Positions 1 through 9,058 of a stretch of DNA of 51,775 bases are shown in pieces. The DNA lies in contig NZ_FTOQ01000020.1 of NCBI RefSeq assembly GCF_900156805.1, positions 1 to 51,775 on the forward strand, given 5' to 3'. The notes beneath the pieces were generated by a model. That model was not told where the DNA came from. It searched no databases and saw only the letters and a program-made list of their open reading frames with translations. Made by a program: the position numbers and the translations under genes. Position 1 is the stretch's first letter. Every line of letters starts with the position of its first letter. This DNA comes from Roseivivax lentus. GTDB taxonomy: Bacteria > Pseudomonadota > Alphaproteobacteria > Rhodobacterales > Rhodobacteraceae.

Positions 1-1
1 T

Positions 2-253
2 CCTAAACCCGCGGTCCGTCTCCCAGACAGCCGCTCTCAAACCGAGGCAGATGGGAAAACGTCCTTCAAGTCAGACTTCTTCAGCAACCTGTTAATGGGC
101 GTCGGCGCAGCCCAAGACCTATTGAGGCGGGGCTTTGATACCGCGGCAATCATGCGCGCAGGCGGATGGAAATCGGTGAACGTTCTGGTGCGATATCTCG
201 AAGTAGCTGAACAGAACGTCTGGGAGCTACCGGGATCGCCAAACCTAAGTTGA
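2..253 (+). pseudogene. Tyrosine recombinase (phage-type integrase), C-terminal remnant
   Basis: The frame is open from the window edge to a TGA at 251-253 and gives the C-terminal end of a site-specific integrase. The stretch GAAQDLLRRGFDTAAIMRAG, followed by GGWKSVNVLVRYLE, matches the end of the catalytic domain, including the W position and the nucleophilic Tyr. Just before it, where the family has the H-x-x-R catalytic box (usually HSLR then VGAAQ), this copy reads LLMG, so both the His and the second catalytic Arg are missing. Residues further upstream are not recognisable. It is therefore probably an inactive relic rather than a gene cut only by the window edge. It converges on the aminotransferase gene with only 4 bp between the stop codons. 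Confidence 0.7.
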
Positions 254-257
254 GTAA

Positions 258-1496
258 CTACTTTCGCGCAGCTGAGGCTAACACTTCCGATATCACGGCG
301 GTTGTCTTTTGGATCTCGCTTTCGATTAACGTTGGATGCACCAAGAACATAAGACTTGTTTCACCAAGTTCTTTAGCCTCCGGCAAACTGGCTTCCGGTC
401 GCCATCCCGTACCATCAAACGCCTTTTCGAGATAAACCTCTGAACAGGTTCCCTGAAAACAAGGGACCCCGCGCGCGACGATCTCTTCCACAATGCGATC
501 CCGTGACCAATCTTGCGCGAGATTATCCGGGCGCACATAGGCATAGTACTTATAATACGCATGCTTGCACCCGTTCGCAGGCTCGCAGCCAGGGCAGCTT
601 GCGCATCGCTCGGCCGCGAGACGAATGGGGCCAGCCTCATCAGAGAAGGGGCGCAGGGCGCTTGCGATCATGTCTGCATTAGCAGAGCGCGCTTCAGTCC
701 ATGCGGTCATGCGACCAAGCTGGATCCGGCCGATTGCGGCCTGCATTTCTGTCATGCGCCAGTTCGTCCCAAAGCTCTCGTGAAGCCAACGAAATCCCGG
801 CGGATGATCTCGCTCGTATACCGCCTCCCAGCTCTTACCGTGATCCTTGTATGACCACATACGTAACCAGAGCTCTGGATCATTCGTTGTGACCATGCCT
901 CCTTCTCCGCCGGTGGTCATGATCTTGTCTTGGCAGAAGGACCAAGCCGCTACGTGACCGATGGAGCCGACAGACCGACCTTTGTAGCGCGCGCCATGTG
1001 CCTGCGCACAATCTTCAATCACTTTGATTTCTTGGCCAGCAGCGAGACCCATAATTGGATCCATGTCGCAGGGCCAGCCGGCTAGATGCACGACGATTAT
1101 CGCGCGCGTGTTTTCCGAGAGGACAGTGGTAATAGTATCGGCAGAGAGATTGCCGGTCGCGTGGTCCACATCAGCGAATACGGGAATTGCACCCGCGCTG
1201 ACCACCGTTGAGATCGACGCTAAAAAAGTGCGGGGGGTGACAACCACCTCGTCATCAGACGATCCACCGTATGCAGCTCCAATGCCAAGGCCGGCGAGTG
1301 CGAGATCCAGCGCAACCGTTCCATTTGCGACCGCGATGGCATGTTTCGTCTCGCTCCATGCAGCGAATTCTTTCTCGAAGCTGCGAGTTTCTTGACCTGT
1401 CCAGTAGTTAACGCGATTGGAAAGCAGGACGTCGCAGATAGCCTTGGCCTCTTCAGCAGTAAAGGAGGGCCAAGGAGAAAAGGGTCCATTAAGCAT
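258..1496 (-). CDS. DegT/DnrJ/EryC1/StrS-family PLP-dependent sugar aminotransferase (PglE-like)
   Basis: The 412-aa fold-type I aminotransferase would transfer an amino group, usually from glutamate, to a keto sugar nucleotide in the cytosol. The PLP pocket is visible: Asn-Gly-Thr near residues 58-60, the Glu-Asp-Cys-Ala-Gln motif at 161-165, and the Schiff-base lysine K191 in a CQDKIMTTGGEGG stretch typical of the family. The size fits (usually 370-420 aa). It starts with an ATG at 1496 and is the last gene of a minus-strand run, 5 bp after the acetyltransferase gene. With that gene and the PglC-like transferase it resembles the bacillosamine route (PglE), but other 4-amino-4-deoxy sugars such as perosamine cannot be excluded. 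Confidence 0.9.
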   Translation of the reverse strand: MLNGPFSPWPSFTAEEAKAICDVLLSNRVNYWTGQETRSFEKEFAAWSETKHAIAVANGTVALDLALAGLGIGAAYGGSSDDEVVVTPRTFLASISTVVSAGAIPVFADVDHATGNLSADTITTVLSENTRAIIVVHLAGWPCDMDPIMGLAAGQEIKVIEDCAQAHGARYKGRSVGSIGHVAAWSFCQDKIMTTGGEGGMVTTNDPELWLRMWSYKDHGKSWEAVYERDHPPGFRWLHESFGTNWRMTEMQAAIGRIQLGRMTAWTEARSANADMIASALRPFSDEAGPIRLAAERCASCPGCEPANGCKHAYYKYYAYVRPDNLAQDWSRDRIVEEIVARGVPCFQGTCSEVYLEKAFDGTGWRPEASLPEAKELGETSLMFLVHPTLIESEIQKTTAVISEVLASAARK

Positions 1497-1501
1497 TTGT
1501 T

Positions 1502-2095
1502 CTAAAGTCCTTTCGCGGGCACGCCGCCAATACGAGCAGCATCCGGAACATCTTGCACCACGGCCGCACCCGCGGCGACCATCACGTTGCGGCCAATCCT
1601 GACACCTTCACGAACTACCGCTCCGATACCGATCCACGAGCCAGCCCCCACCTCGACACCTCCTGCCAGCCTGGCGCCCGGCGAAATGTGTACAAAGTCT
1701 TCCAAAAGGCAATCGTGATCAACGCTGCATCCGGTATTGAGAATTGAACCGCAACCCACTCTTGCATCCGCATTTATTACACTTCCGGCCACGACAAGCG
1801 AGCCTGCTCCAATCTTAGCAGACGGCGATATGATCGCGCTGGGGTGAACGAGAGTTGGACTGTCCCAAAGGTCAAATTCCTCGAAGAGTTCCGCTCGGAC
1901 ATCGTTTCGGCCGACGGCACAAAACATTGGCTGATGATCGTGTGTCGGTTTCCCTACGACGGGCCAGCGTCCATTTTCAGTGCGCTCTGGCCAGACCGCA
2001 TCAACAAACACAATCTGTTTATAGCCTAAGAGGCTAGCTATTTCGGCCACAACCTTGCCATGACCACTTCCGCCTAGAATGTGGAGCGAGTTCAT
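1502..2095 (-). CDS. PglD/NeuD-family sugar O/N-acetyltransferase (left-handed beta-helix)
   Basis: This 197-aa protein has an N-terminal Rossmann-like segment (ILGGSGHGKVVAEIA at residues 6-20) and a C-terminal left-handed beta-helix of hexapeptide repeats from about residue 85. PglD-type enzymes acetylate the 4-amino group of a UDP-amino sugar using acetyl-CoA. The proposed catalytic base is H127 in the SVDHDC motif. The ATG at 2095 was chosen because the family starts at MNSLHILGG and because it forms an ATGA overlap with the stop of the upstream sugar transferase. Longer upstream starts would add a low-complexity tail inside the neighbouring gene. Likely substrate is the product of the adjacent aminotransferase. 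Confidence 0.88.
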   Translation of the reverse strand: MNSLHILGGSGHGKVVAEIASLLGYKQIVFVDAVWPERTENGRWPVVGKPTHDHQPMFCAVGRNDVRAELFEEFDLWDSPTLVHPSAIISPSAKIGAGSLVVAGSVINADARVGCGSILNTGCSVDHDCLLEDFVHISPGARLAGGVEVGAGSWIGIGAVVREGVRIGRNVMVAAGAAVVQDVPDAARIGGVPAKGL

Positions 2096-2682
2096 TTTGA
2101 GCCTTTGAACTTTGGCATCGTCGCTTCGCCTTTGGCCGATATCCCGTCGCGAGCGATAACCTTGCGGATCGTCATCCCAATGATCTTGAGATCGAGACGC
2201 AATGTTCGGTTGTCGACATACCAAGTATCCAACCTGAACTTCTCTTCCCAGGAAATAGCATTTCGCCCGTTGACCTGAGCCCAGCCGGTTATCCCAGGCC
2301 GAACCTCGTGCCGACGTGCTTGTTCGGCCGTGTAAAGTGGCAGATACTCCATCAGGAGAGGACGCGGGCCGACTAGGCTCATGTCACCCTTGAGAACATT
2401 CCAGAGCTCGGGAAGCTCATCGAGGGATGACGATCGCAGCTTCCGGCCGAGCGGCGTGAGCCTATCAGCATCAGGTAGGGCCCAGCCATCCCCATCGATT
2501 GCGTCTTTCATTGTGCGGAACTTAACCATTTCGAAGGGCTTGCCCGAGAGACCCGGCCGCATCTGACGGAAGAGAACCGGGGCACCCATGTCCTGCCTGA
2601 TCCGGAAGTACAGATACAGCAAAAGCGGCGAAAGCAGCAAAAGAGACGCAGAAGCCAAGGCTATGTCGAATGCGCGTTTCAT
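2092..2682 (-). CDS. Priming phosphoglycosyl transferase (PglC/WcaJ C-terminal domain type)
   Basis: This short 196-aa bacterial sugar transferase moves a sugar-1-phosphate from a UDP-sugar to undecaprenyl phosphate, the first membrane step of polysaccharide assembly. A single N-terminal hydrophobic re-entrant segment lies at residues 6-27. It is followed by KFRTM (54-58), the catalytic Asp-Glu dyad in DELPELWN (88-95), a GPRP motif near 105, and PGITGWAQVNGRN. Length and layout match monotopic PglC (about 200 aa) rather than the larger polytopic WcaJ/WbaP enzymes. The start at 2682 (MKRAFDIALA) fits the family. The 71 bp to the glycosyltransferase stop is the only real gap within this part of the operon. 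Confidence 0.92.
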   Translation of the reverse strand: MKRAFDIALASASLLLLSPLLLYLYFRIRQDMGAPVLFRQMRPGLSGKPFEMVKFRTMKDAIDGDGWALPDADRLTPLGRKLRSSSLDELPELWNVLKGDMSLVGPRPLLMEYLPLYTAEQARRHEVRPGITGWAQVNGRNAISWEEKFRLDTWYVDNRTLRLDLKIIGMTIRKVIARDGISAKGEATMPKFKGSK

Positions 2683-2753
2683 GTATTGTATAGGTTTTTC
2701 AACGTCATAAAGGTCTTCACAGAGTTTTTTTAAGGCTCGATATCCCGTGTGAT

Positions 2754-3980
2754 TCAAGCGGAGGATTTCGCACCCACGATCCAGTCCGCCCACGACCTCG
2801 ATAACTTGGAACGGTCAAAGTCGCTACGGGCCAGAGCGGCCGCATTTCGAGCTTTCATGGTCAGCGCCTCACGATTATCTGCCGCTTCAATCAGAGCGTC
2901 AGCGAAGGCGCTGCTATTCTCGGGATCGACAGCATAGCCGCATTCGTTTTCCATCACGAGGTTTGCGACCCAACCGGGATAGTTGTTCAGTACCGGCAGG
3001 CCCGCGGCGATGTAGTCGAAGAATTTATTGGGGGAGGTTCCGTAATAGAATGCTGGCACATTCGCAAGTATTTGCATGCCGAGGTCTGCACTTGCCATGA
3101 GCCCGGCAAGACGGGATTTGTCGACGGGGTCATGGAAGATTACATTCTCCAGTCCGTCATCCTGCGCACGCTTCTGGAGGACGGGCTTAAGCTTTCCATC
3201 ACCGACGAGAACAAGGCGAACGTCACCGCGGCCTCGCCTCTGAAGCTCTGCCGCAGCGTCCAGCACAGCATCTAGCCCGTTTGCCTGACCGTGCGTTCCC
3301 GTGAAGATCGCCATGAAGTCAGATGGGTCCACACCATCGGGCCGCCACGGTTCGCGATTTCCACTTGCGAAAATGCCGATGTCGCACCCGTTTGGGATCA
3401 TCTTGATCCGATCGTCCGGGATGCCGCGCTCGGCAATGCCGCGGCAGATACCCGGAGAAAGGCCCACAAGTCGCGTGGCAGACTTGTAGGACGCCCATTC
3501 CACTAGCGACATAGCTCCGAGTACGATTGGGTTCGTGATCACACCCATCGCGCGTGGCAGCTCTGGCCAGAGGTCACGCACTTCGAAGACGAATGGTTTT
3601 CTGCGCAACCACCTTGCGGCAATACCTGGCAACCCGGCGGTAAGCGGCGTTGTCGTTGCAAAGACAACATCGTATTTGCGGCTCATCGCAATACCCACGC
3701 CGCCGAAAGCAAATTTCAGAAAGAGCTTTGTTCGCGTCAGAAGGTCGGCATTGTTGGAGTAGCTGAGATCGAACTCAATGACTCGAATGCCATCGACAAT
3801 GCCCTCACGCCGCCCCTTGTGAAACTCGGTGTCGAGCCCGGTCTGCCCCAGCTGGTACGACCCACACACCATGGTCACGGTGTGTCCCTCGGCTAGAAGG
3901 GCTTTGGCCATCTCGTAAGAGCGAATTCCTGCAGCCCCTTTCGGCGTGGAAAAATGCTGATGAAAGTAAAGAACATGCAT
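2754..3980 (-). CDS. GT4-family glycosyltransferase (WbuB-like)
   Basis: The 408-aa protein is a GT-B fold retaining glycosyltransferase, likely to add the second sugar of the repeat unit at the inner membrane face. The N-terminal domain opens with MHVLYFHQHFSTPKGAAG and carries RSYEMAKAL, typical of WbuB-type enzymes. The C-terminal nucleotide-sugar domain has FTGTHGQANGLD (around 225) and a GTSPNKFFDYIAAGLPV segment with the conserved acidic/Lys region. The ATG at 3980 lies 1 bp after the TGA of the upstream heparinase-like gene. A longer reading would run a basic, non-homologous tail into that gene. It is the only clear glycosyltransferase here besides the primer, so further transferases are probably encoded outside the window. 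Confidence 0.9.
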   Translation of the reverse strand: MHVLYFHQHFSTPKGAAGIRSYEMAKALLAEGHTVTMVCGSYQLGQTGLDTEFHKGRREGIVDGIRVIEFDLSYSNNADLLTRTKLFLKFAFGGVGIAMSRKYDVVFATTTPLTAGLPGIAARWLRRKPFVFEVRDLWPELPRAMGVITNPIVLGAMSLVEWASYKSATRLVGLSPGICRGIAERGIPDDRIKMIPNGCDIGIFASGNREPWRPDGVDPSDFMAIFTGTHGQANGLDAVLDAAAELQRRGRGDVRLVLVGDGKLKPVLQKRAQDDGLENVIFHDPVDKSRLAGLMASADLGMQILANVPAFYYGTSPNKFFDYIAAGLPVLNNYPGWVANLVMENECGYAVDPENSSAFADALIEAADNREALTMKARNAAALARSDFDRSKLSRSWADWIVGAKSSA

Positions 3981-3981
3981 T

Positions 3982-5787
3982 TCAAAAAAATACCCTGGTC
4001 GTGATCTTCGAGGGCGCGTCGAGATAGAGTTCGAGAACCGGGATCTTGGTCTGCTCGAGGTAATGCCGTGACTCCGGCGCAATATCCAGCTTCGCACGCG
4101 GCGTGCAGCCGTCCACTTCCATGACCAGCGAAAGATGATCACCTTTCACGGAGAGCCCGTTTAACTCATATTCGCCGGGCAAGAGGCGCCAGCGTAAACA
4201 GGCCCCACTGAAATTCCCCGAGATCTCATCTTTGCAGACGAGCTCGTTTGAACTTAGCGAAACACTCCTCAAATGTTTCGCTCCTTGGCCATCCGTGTAG
4301 CCGGCAGTCGCTTTAGGATGTGTGCCGTTATCCAAAGTCAGATTTACGTTACTGGCCCTCAGCCAGTCTCCGAACAAGAAACGGCTTAGACGAGGCATCT
4401 GATCTCGGCCGTCGAACTGGACCGTGTTATGTGCCGCCGCACTCGCGAACCATTCGGACTGGGATGAATTGTAGCTGAAGGTCCCGGCGTCCCGAAGCAG
4501 GGCTCGACCGCAGACAATTAGGTCGAGATGCAGGGCGTCGGCTTGACTCGGCCTGAAATTGAAGCGCGGATATCGCAACACGGCGCGCGCGCCGTCCTGT
4601 TTCAGAACATGATATCCGCCGTAGTCAAAGCTTTCGATTTTCGTCTGGAGCGGATCACTACTTTCGGGAATGCTCAGCCATTTCAAGGCGTTGTTCCAAG
4701 GGCCTGCTCCGAATGCGTCGCGCTGGAGGAACAACGCCGATGCCAATTGTCCCGATTGTCTGAAATCGCGGTATTCGGCTTCCGCCAGCGGCAGCAAATT
4801 CGCGCCGTCATTTGCGCCAATGTTCGGTGCCTCGCCGCTTTCTTCATCAGTCATCGAGACCAGCCAAACAGTCGCCGCTTCCAAGCGGTGGTAAAGCTCG
4901 CTCGAAAACGGCGCAAGTTTCGCGTGCCGCCGCCATGCTTCGACCAGCGAGTAGGTGTCGAGCATGAGGCGATGGTAGTTGACAGAATACTGGCTGAAGC
5001 TGCCGTCAGGTTCGATCAGCACTTGCGCCCGATCTTCCAGCCATGTGCGTCCCTTCCGCATCCAGTCATCCGCGCGCGGATCGTGTCCCATCAGAAAGCT
5101 GCCACCGACAAACAATGCAGCGGCTTCGGATGTGCCGTGGTTGTTCTGTTGGCCGATAGCGTAGGACATTGTCGGCGCGATCCGCCGGAGGTGGGCACTC
5201 ACAAACTCGATCAGGGCTTTCTCGGGGTTCTGGTCCTGATCGAGCAACCACGAGACCAGAACGAGATGCAAGACACGGATAGAGGCTTCCTGTCCACATT
5301 TCCAATTCGGGCCTTTGTAGGCCGGGTTCTCCCGCACCCAATCTGCCAGCCAAGTATTTAGTCTGGTAAAGACTTCAGCCTCTCCATGTGCCGCTTGCGT
5401 AGCCCAGGCAACGGCCCAATCCATACGCGAGAGTTCCCAAAGTCCTTTGATGTCGCCGGCGCCGAAGTCCGAAATCCGCCACCAATCCTGCGAAGCATCA
5501 GGCTGCGCCGCATCGGAGAACGGATTTGCGAACCAGTCCGGAGGTGTGGTCGGGAGCGGGCGACAATACCACCCGAACCACCAAAGCGCATCATCCCAAG
5601 ACGTGTTCGGTGCCGGTAAGCCGACCCGGGTGGGCGTTTCGCGGAAATACGGGCCGGGCGGGATATGCGCCGTTTGTGCGAGCACGGGATGGAGGCCGCT
5701 TTTCAAGCCCAATCTATATGCGGCGACCCTGGCTACGTTGGGAAGTCCGAGCCGCGCATAGGTCGGCAACTTGGCAGCGAGTGTCAT
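3982..5787 (-). CDS. Heparinase II/III-family protein of the polysaccharide locus
   Basis: The 601-aa protein has an alpha/alpha-toroid N-terminal domain followed by a beta-sandwich. The toroid includes WKCGQEASIR near 162-171 and QQNNHGTSEAAAL at 213-225, where N216/H217 fit the usual catalytic region. The C-terminal half carries DALHLDLIVCGRALLRDAGT and an AAHNTVQFDGRDQ stretch typical of Heparinase_II_C. Such proteins cleave or modify uronic-acid polysaccharides by beta-elimination, and members inside EPS operons are thought to trim or edit the product. No signal peptide is evident, which leaves the site of action open. The start at 5787 gives an ATGA overlap with the upstream dehydrogenase, so the two are probably translationally coupled. 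Confidence 0.88.
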   Translation of the reverse strand: MTLAAKLPTYARLGLPNVARVAAYRLGLKSGLHPVLAQTAHIPPGPYFRETPTRVGLPAPNTSWDDALWWFGWYCRPLPTTPPDWFANPFSDAAQPDASQDWWRISDFGAGDIKGLWELSRMDWAVAWATQAAHGEAEVFTRLNTWLADWVRENPAYKGPNWKCGQEASIRVLHLVLVSWLLDQDQNPEKALIEFVSAHLRRIAPTMSYAIGQQNNHGTSEAAALFVGGSFLMGHDPRADDWMRKGRTWLEDRAQVLIEPDGSFSQYSVNYHRLMLDTYSLVEAWRRHAKLAPFSSELYHRLEAATVWLVSMTDEESGEAPNIGANDGANLLPLAEAEYRDFRQSGQLASALFLQRDAFGAGPWNNALKWLSIPESSDPLQTKIESFDYGGYHVLKQDGARAVLRYPRFNFRPSQADALHLDLIVCGRALLRDAGTFSYNSSQSEWFASAAAHNTVQFDGRDQMPRLSRFLFGDWLRASNVNLTLDNGTHPKATAGYTDGQGAKHLRSVSLSSNELVCKDEISGNFSGACLRWRLLPGEYELNGLSVKGDHLSLVMEVDGCTPRAKLDIAPESRHYLEQTKIPVLELYLDAPSKITTRVFF

Positions 5788-7904
5788 GTCTGGTCGCGCA
5801 AGAGGTCGGCAGCTTCGATTGAGACGCGCGCGACCTCGAAGAGCTCCTCCGCTGGAATGGGAGCCGGTCCGCCGGTTTCGATTGCTTTTACGAAGGCGGC
5901 CGCACAGGCCGATTGGCCTTTGTCCTGTTGCCAGAGGTTTTCTCTCTTGAAACCAGGCCAATTGAAACCACGCAGTTTCAAAAAATTATTGAGCTGAAGG
6001 GTGCGACCCGCTGCAAAGACCTCGACGCGTTCCTTCGGAAAAGATGCGCCCCCGTTTGCCAGATAGTGGATCGTGCCGAAGGACCCGTCTTCGAAGCCGA
6101 GCGTGATGGCGGCCTTGTCTTCGGTTACCGCTTCGGCATCCGTATCGCCCATACGCCTTGCCTGCACTGAAGATATTGGAGCACCTGCCAGAAAGCGCAT
6201 CAGGTCGATATAGTGGCAGGCCTCGCCGATGATGCGTCCGCCGCCGACATCTTGGGTTTGCGTCCAATGGTCGGCCGGAATCGCTCCAGCATTCATTACC
6301 ATCACGAAGCTTTTCGGTGCTGTGACTCCGTCGAGCAGACGTTTCATCGTCTGGATCTGCGGGGCAAAGCGACGATTGAACCCGACCATAAGGCAACGAT
6401 TGCTTTCTGAATGCGCGGCTTTGACCTCGTCGAGCTGGTCGAGCGTCAAAGCGAGGGGCTTCTCAACGAAAACGTGCTTTCCGGCTTGAAGTGCTTGCGA
6501 TGCAAACTTTGCGTGGCTGTTGTGCCGCGTGACAATTGCTATCGCATTGATTTTGGGGTCCGAGATTAGTCCGTCGGTATCGGATGTCGCTTCGTAGAAG
6601 CCCGATTTGCGTCCGTGGATAACGGCATTCGTGCCGCCCGCCGAAGAAATGCTCTGCAGCGTCGCGCCCGCAGCTTTAAAGGCAGGGATCAGCATCCGAG
6701 ATGCATAGTTCCCCGCGCCTACAAAGCCTACTGCGGCTCGACCGGATGCCTCATGTGTCCCCGGCACGAGCTGTAATGATTGTACATGCCTTTCGGGTAT
6801 TGCGTGATCATATGTCAGAACGATCCCTAGAGCAGTTTTGTCGGTGCTAAGCACTTCATAGGCTCGCGGTGCTTCCTCGAATGGAATGCGATGACTTATC
6901 AAAGGCTCGACATCAAGCGCACCAGCTGCAAGCAGATCGAGAACAGCTTCGAAATTTCGCTGTTCAGTCCAGCGCACGAAACCGATTGGGTAATCGTGCC
7001 CATCATCCTCGTAGTTACTGTCGTATCGTCCCGGCCCATACGAGCACGAGACTTGGAAGGTGAGCTCTTTCTCGTAGAAGTCAGCCCGGTTTAATTCGAG
7101 ACCGGTTACACCGACAAGCACGATACGCCCGCGCTTGCGGCTCATTCTCGCAGCTTCGGTTATCGGGTCGCTGGACTTTGTGGATGCGGTAACGATCACC
7201 CCATCCACGCCGTGTCCTCGGCTGAAACTGACGCCGGCCGCGACGGGGTCCTCACCCCTGGCCGGGTTGCATGTTTCGGCACCAAATGTGCGGGCAAGTC
7301 GCAGTTTCTTCTCGTCGAAATCGATTGCAAGCACACGGCAACCCTGCGCACGCAGCATTTGCACGGTCAGCAGGCCGATCAAACCCGCGCCGGTGACAAC
7401 GAAAGCCTCCCCGAGGGTCGGTTGCGCAAGTCGGATGCCTTGCAGACCGATACTGGCCACGACGGTAAAGCTGGCGGCCTCGTTGCTGACAGCGTCAGGA
7501 ATGCGAGCGCATAGGTTCTTGGGGACGCTGACGACGTCGGCGTGGGGACCATTCGAGACCACGCGATCACCGGGGCGATAGCCGTTCGCGTCGCTTGCGC
7601 TTACCACGCCTACGTTGCAATAACCTAGCGGGATCGGCGCACCGAGCTTCGAACGTACTGCGTCGATTGTCGTGATCAAACCGTCAGTAGCCACCTTCTC
7701 CAGAACCTGCGTCACCTTTTCAGGCTGGCTGCGGGCCTTGGCAATCAAGCCAGATTTGCCGAAATCGACGAGCATCCGTTCGGTTCCGGTCGAAATCAGC
7801 GATATCGAAGTATTGATCAGGAGACTGCCGCGTCGGCTTTGTGGCACAGGAGCATCAACGAGTTCGGAAGCGCCGGTGGAGAGATTTTGGAGAACTTGCC
7901 TCAT
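5784..7904 (-). CDS. Bi-domain zinc-type alcohol dehydrogenase fused to Gfo/Idh/MocA oxidoreductase
   Basis: The 706-aa fusion has an N-terminal medium-chain dehydrogenase domain (about 1-350, nucleotide motif GAGLIGLLTVQML near 170) and a C-terminal Gfo/Idh/MocA domain (about 385-706). The latter has a dinucleotide motif GFVGAGNYASRM, VFVEKPLAL as the EKP active-site signature, and a GEACHYIDLMRF stretch matching the G-x-x-x-H-x-x-D signature. Proteins with this architecture occur in polysaccharide clusters next to heparinase-like genes. Their reaction is not settled, and a two-step sugar-nucleotide redox conversion is plausible. The start MRQVLQNLS at 7904 overlaps the stop of the polymerase gene by ATGA. 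Confidence 0.87.
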   Translation of the reverse strand: MRQVLQNLSTGASELVDAPVPQSRRGSLLINTSISLISTGTERMLVDFGKSGLIAKARSQPEKVTQVLEKVATDGLITTIDAVRSKLGAPIPLGYCNVGVVSASDANGYRPGDRVVSNGPHADVVSVPKNLCARIPDAVSNEAASFTVVASIGLQGIRLAQPTLGEAFVVTGAGLIGLLTVQMLRAQGCRVLAIDFDEKKLRLARTFGAETCNPARGEDPVAAGVSFSRGHGVDGVIVTASTKSSDPITEAARMSRKRGRIVLVGVTGLELNRADFYEKELTFQVSCSYGPGRYDSNYEDDGHDYPIGFVRWTEQRNFEAVLDLLAAGALDVEPLISHRIPFEEAPRAYEVLSTDKTALGIVLTYDHAIPERHVQSLQLVPGTHEASGRAAVGFVGAGNYASRMLIPAFKAAGATLQSISSAGGTNAVIHGRKSGFYEATSDTDGLISDPKINAIAIVTRHNSHAKFASQALQAGKHVFVEKPLALTLDQLDEVKAAHSESNRCLMVGFNRRFAPQIQTMKRLLDGVTAPKSFVMVMNAGAIPADHWTQTQDVGGGRIIGEACHYIDLMRFLAGAPISSVQARRMGDTDAEAVTEDKAAITLGFEDGSFGTIHYLANGGASFPKERVEVFAAGRTLQLNNFLKLRGFNWPGFKRENLWQQDKGQSACAAAFVKAIETGGPAPIPAEELFEVARVSIEAADLLRDQT

Positions 7905-9058
7905 ATTGCATGCCTACGTCTGCGTTTGCTTAGGGTTTCTAAAGAACGAGCTGCATAATATCCGATAAAGACCTCATCAACGAAAGAGAAGAAAAAGAAT
8001 GATGCTGCAAATAACGCTACTATAATCGCTCCATCAGACCTTGATCCAAAAAGAATGTCGAGAAATGAAATTTTCAGCAGGTAAAGCATTAAGAAAAGCC
8101 CCACTAAGCCGGAACGGTAAGCAACAGCCATAAGTGTATTGTGAAGGGAGTGCAATGACTCTGCGTAATCCTCACGGCCAGTGAAAACAAGGATTTCTGC
8201 GCCAAAACCATGGCCGAATAAAAATACAGAAACGCCACTGGTCCAAGCTCTAAAAGAAGTAGCAACCTCTGCAATCCTCATTGATTGATTTTCCAGAATG
8301 AAGTCAATATCGCCAATAGATAATAATCGCCCGATGAAAGGCACGGACCGCCAGTCAGCGAAATCAATTAAAGTCAGCGCGGCTATTCCAATAACCATAA
8401 CTAGGATAAGCGTCTTAACTCTATTGTGAGTTAAATAAACTAGAAACGCAATGAGTACAGTGCGCTTTTGTCCGATAAGTGATGCGAGAATCACAACGTA
8501 ATGAAATTTGGGCCACAGGCGGCTTTTCAAGCCTACGTCCTTACGGATTGCGTTTCGCTTCATAGCAACGCACACGAGTAAGGCATCAAGGCTTGTCCCA
8601 TAATAAAGTCTTGTGATTGATCCAAGCATGGAAATAAACAATGCGGTCCGCGCTAATATGAACATTGAACCAAACAGAAACAATTTCCGTTCTACATAAT
8701 CGCCCTCGTCCCGAAAAATGCAGTAAAGGCCAATCCCCGCAGGGATAAAAAGTGATTTCAGAAAGTCACCGGCAAGGTCCGAGAGGTTATTCCCATAGGC
8801 AAGGCCAAGAATTAAGCCAGAAGCTGTGTAAGCTACGCACAAAGTCAATAGGTGCGAAAATTGCTTTGTTATCTTAATCTTCAGCGTGTAGTATGCAATA
8901 AATGGACTTAGAAATGCCCCCCAGAGACTTAACATTAAGCCCAGCTCCGGAGCTGGTAGGCCTGTGCGAATTGTTAGAATTCTAAGGTCGAAGAAGAATA
9001 TGTATGATAAATAAATAACTAAAAAGGTGGTGAGTGCGGAGTTCTTAACTGAAGGCAT
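7901..9058 (-). CDS. Polytopic membrane protein, probable Wzy-type polysaccharide polymerase
   Basis: The 385-aa protein is hydrophobic throughout, with roughly ten predicted membrane segments. A larger non-membrane stretch follows residue 250 (…LLSIGDIDFILENQSMRIAEV…) and leads to an HGFG motif and an SLHSLHNTLMAVAYRSG loop. That arrangement is typical of O-antigen polymerase/ligase proteins. Wzy proteins polymerise undecaprenyl-linked repeat units on the periplasmic face. The ATG at 9058 is preferred; a GTG at 9067 in the same frame is an alternative. Both overlap the end of the sulfotransferase gene. The sequence is clearly AT-richer than its neighbours and uses many A/T-ending codons. Confidence 0.75.
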   Translation of the reverse strand: MPSVKNSALTTFLVIYLSYIFFFDLRILTIRTGLPAPELGLMLSLWGAFLSPFIAYYTLKIKITKQFSHLLTLCVAYTASGLILGLAYGNNLSDLAGDFLKSLFIPAGIGLYCIFRDEGDYVERKLFLFGSMFILARTALFISMLGSITRLYYGTSLDALLVCVAMKRNAIRKDVGLKSRLWPKFHYVVILASLIGQKRTVLIAFLVYLTHNRVKTLILVMVIGIAALTLIDFADWRSVPFIGRLLSIGDIDFILENQSMRIAEVATSFRAWTSGVSVFLFGHGFGAEILVFTGREDYAESLHSLHNTLMAVAYRSGLVGLFLMLYLLKISFLDILFGSRSDGAIIVALFAASFFFFSFVDEVFIGYYAARSLETLSKRRRRHAI

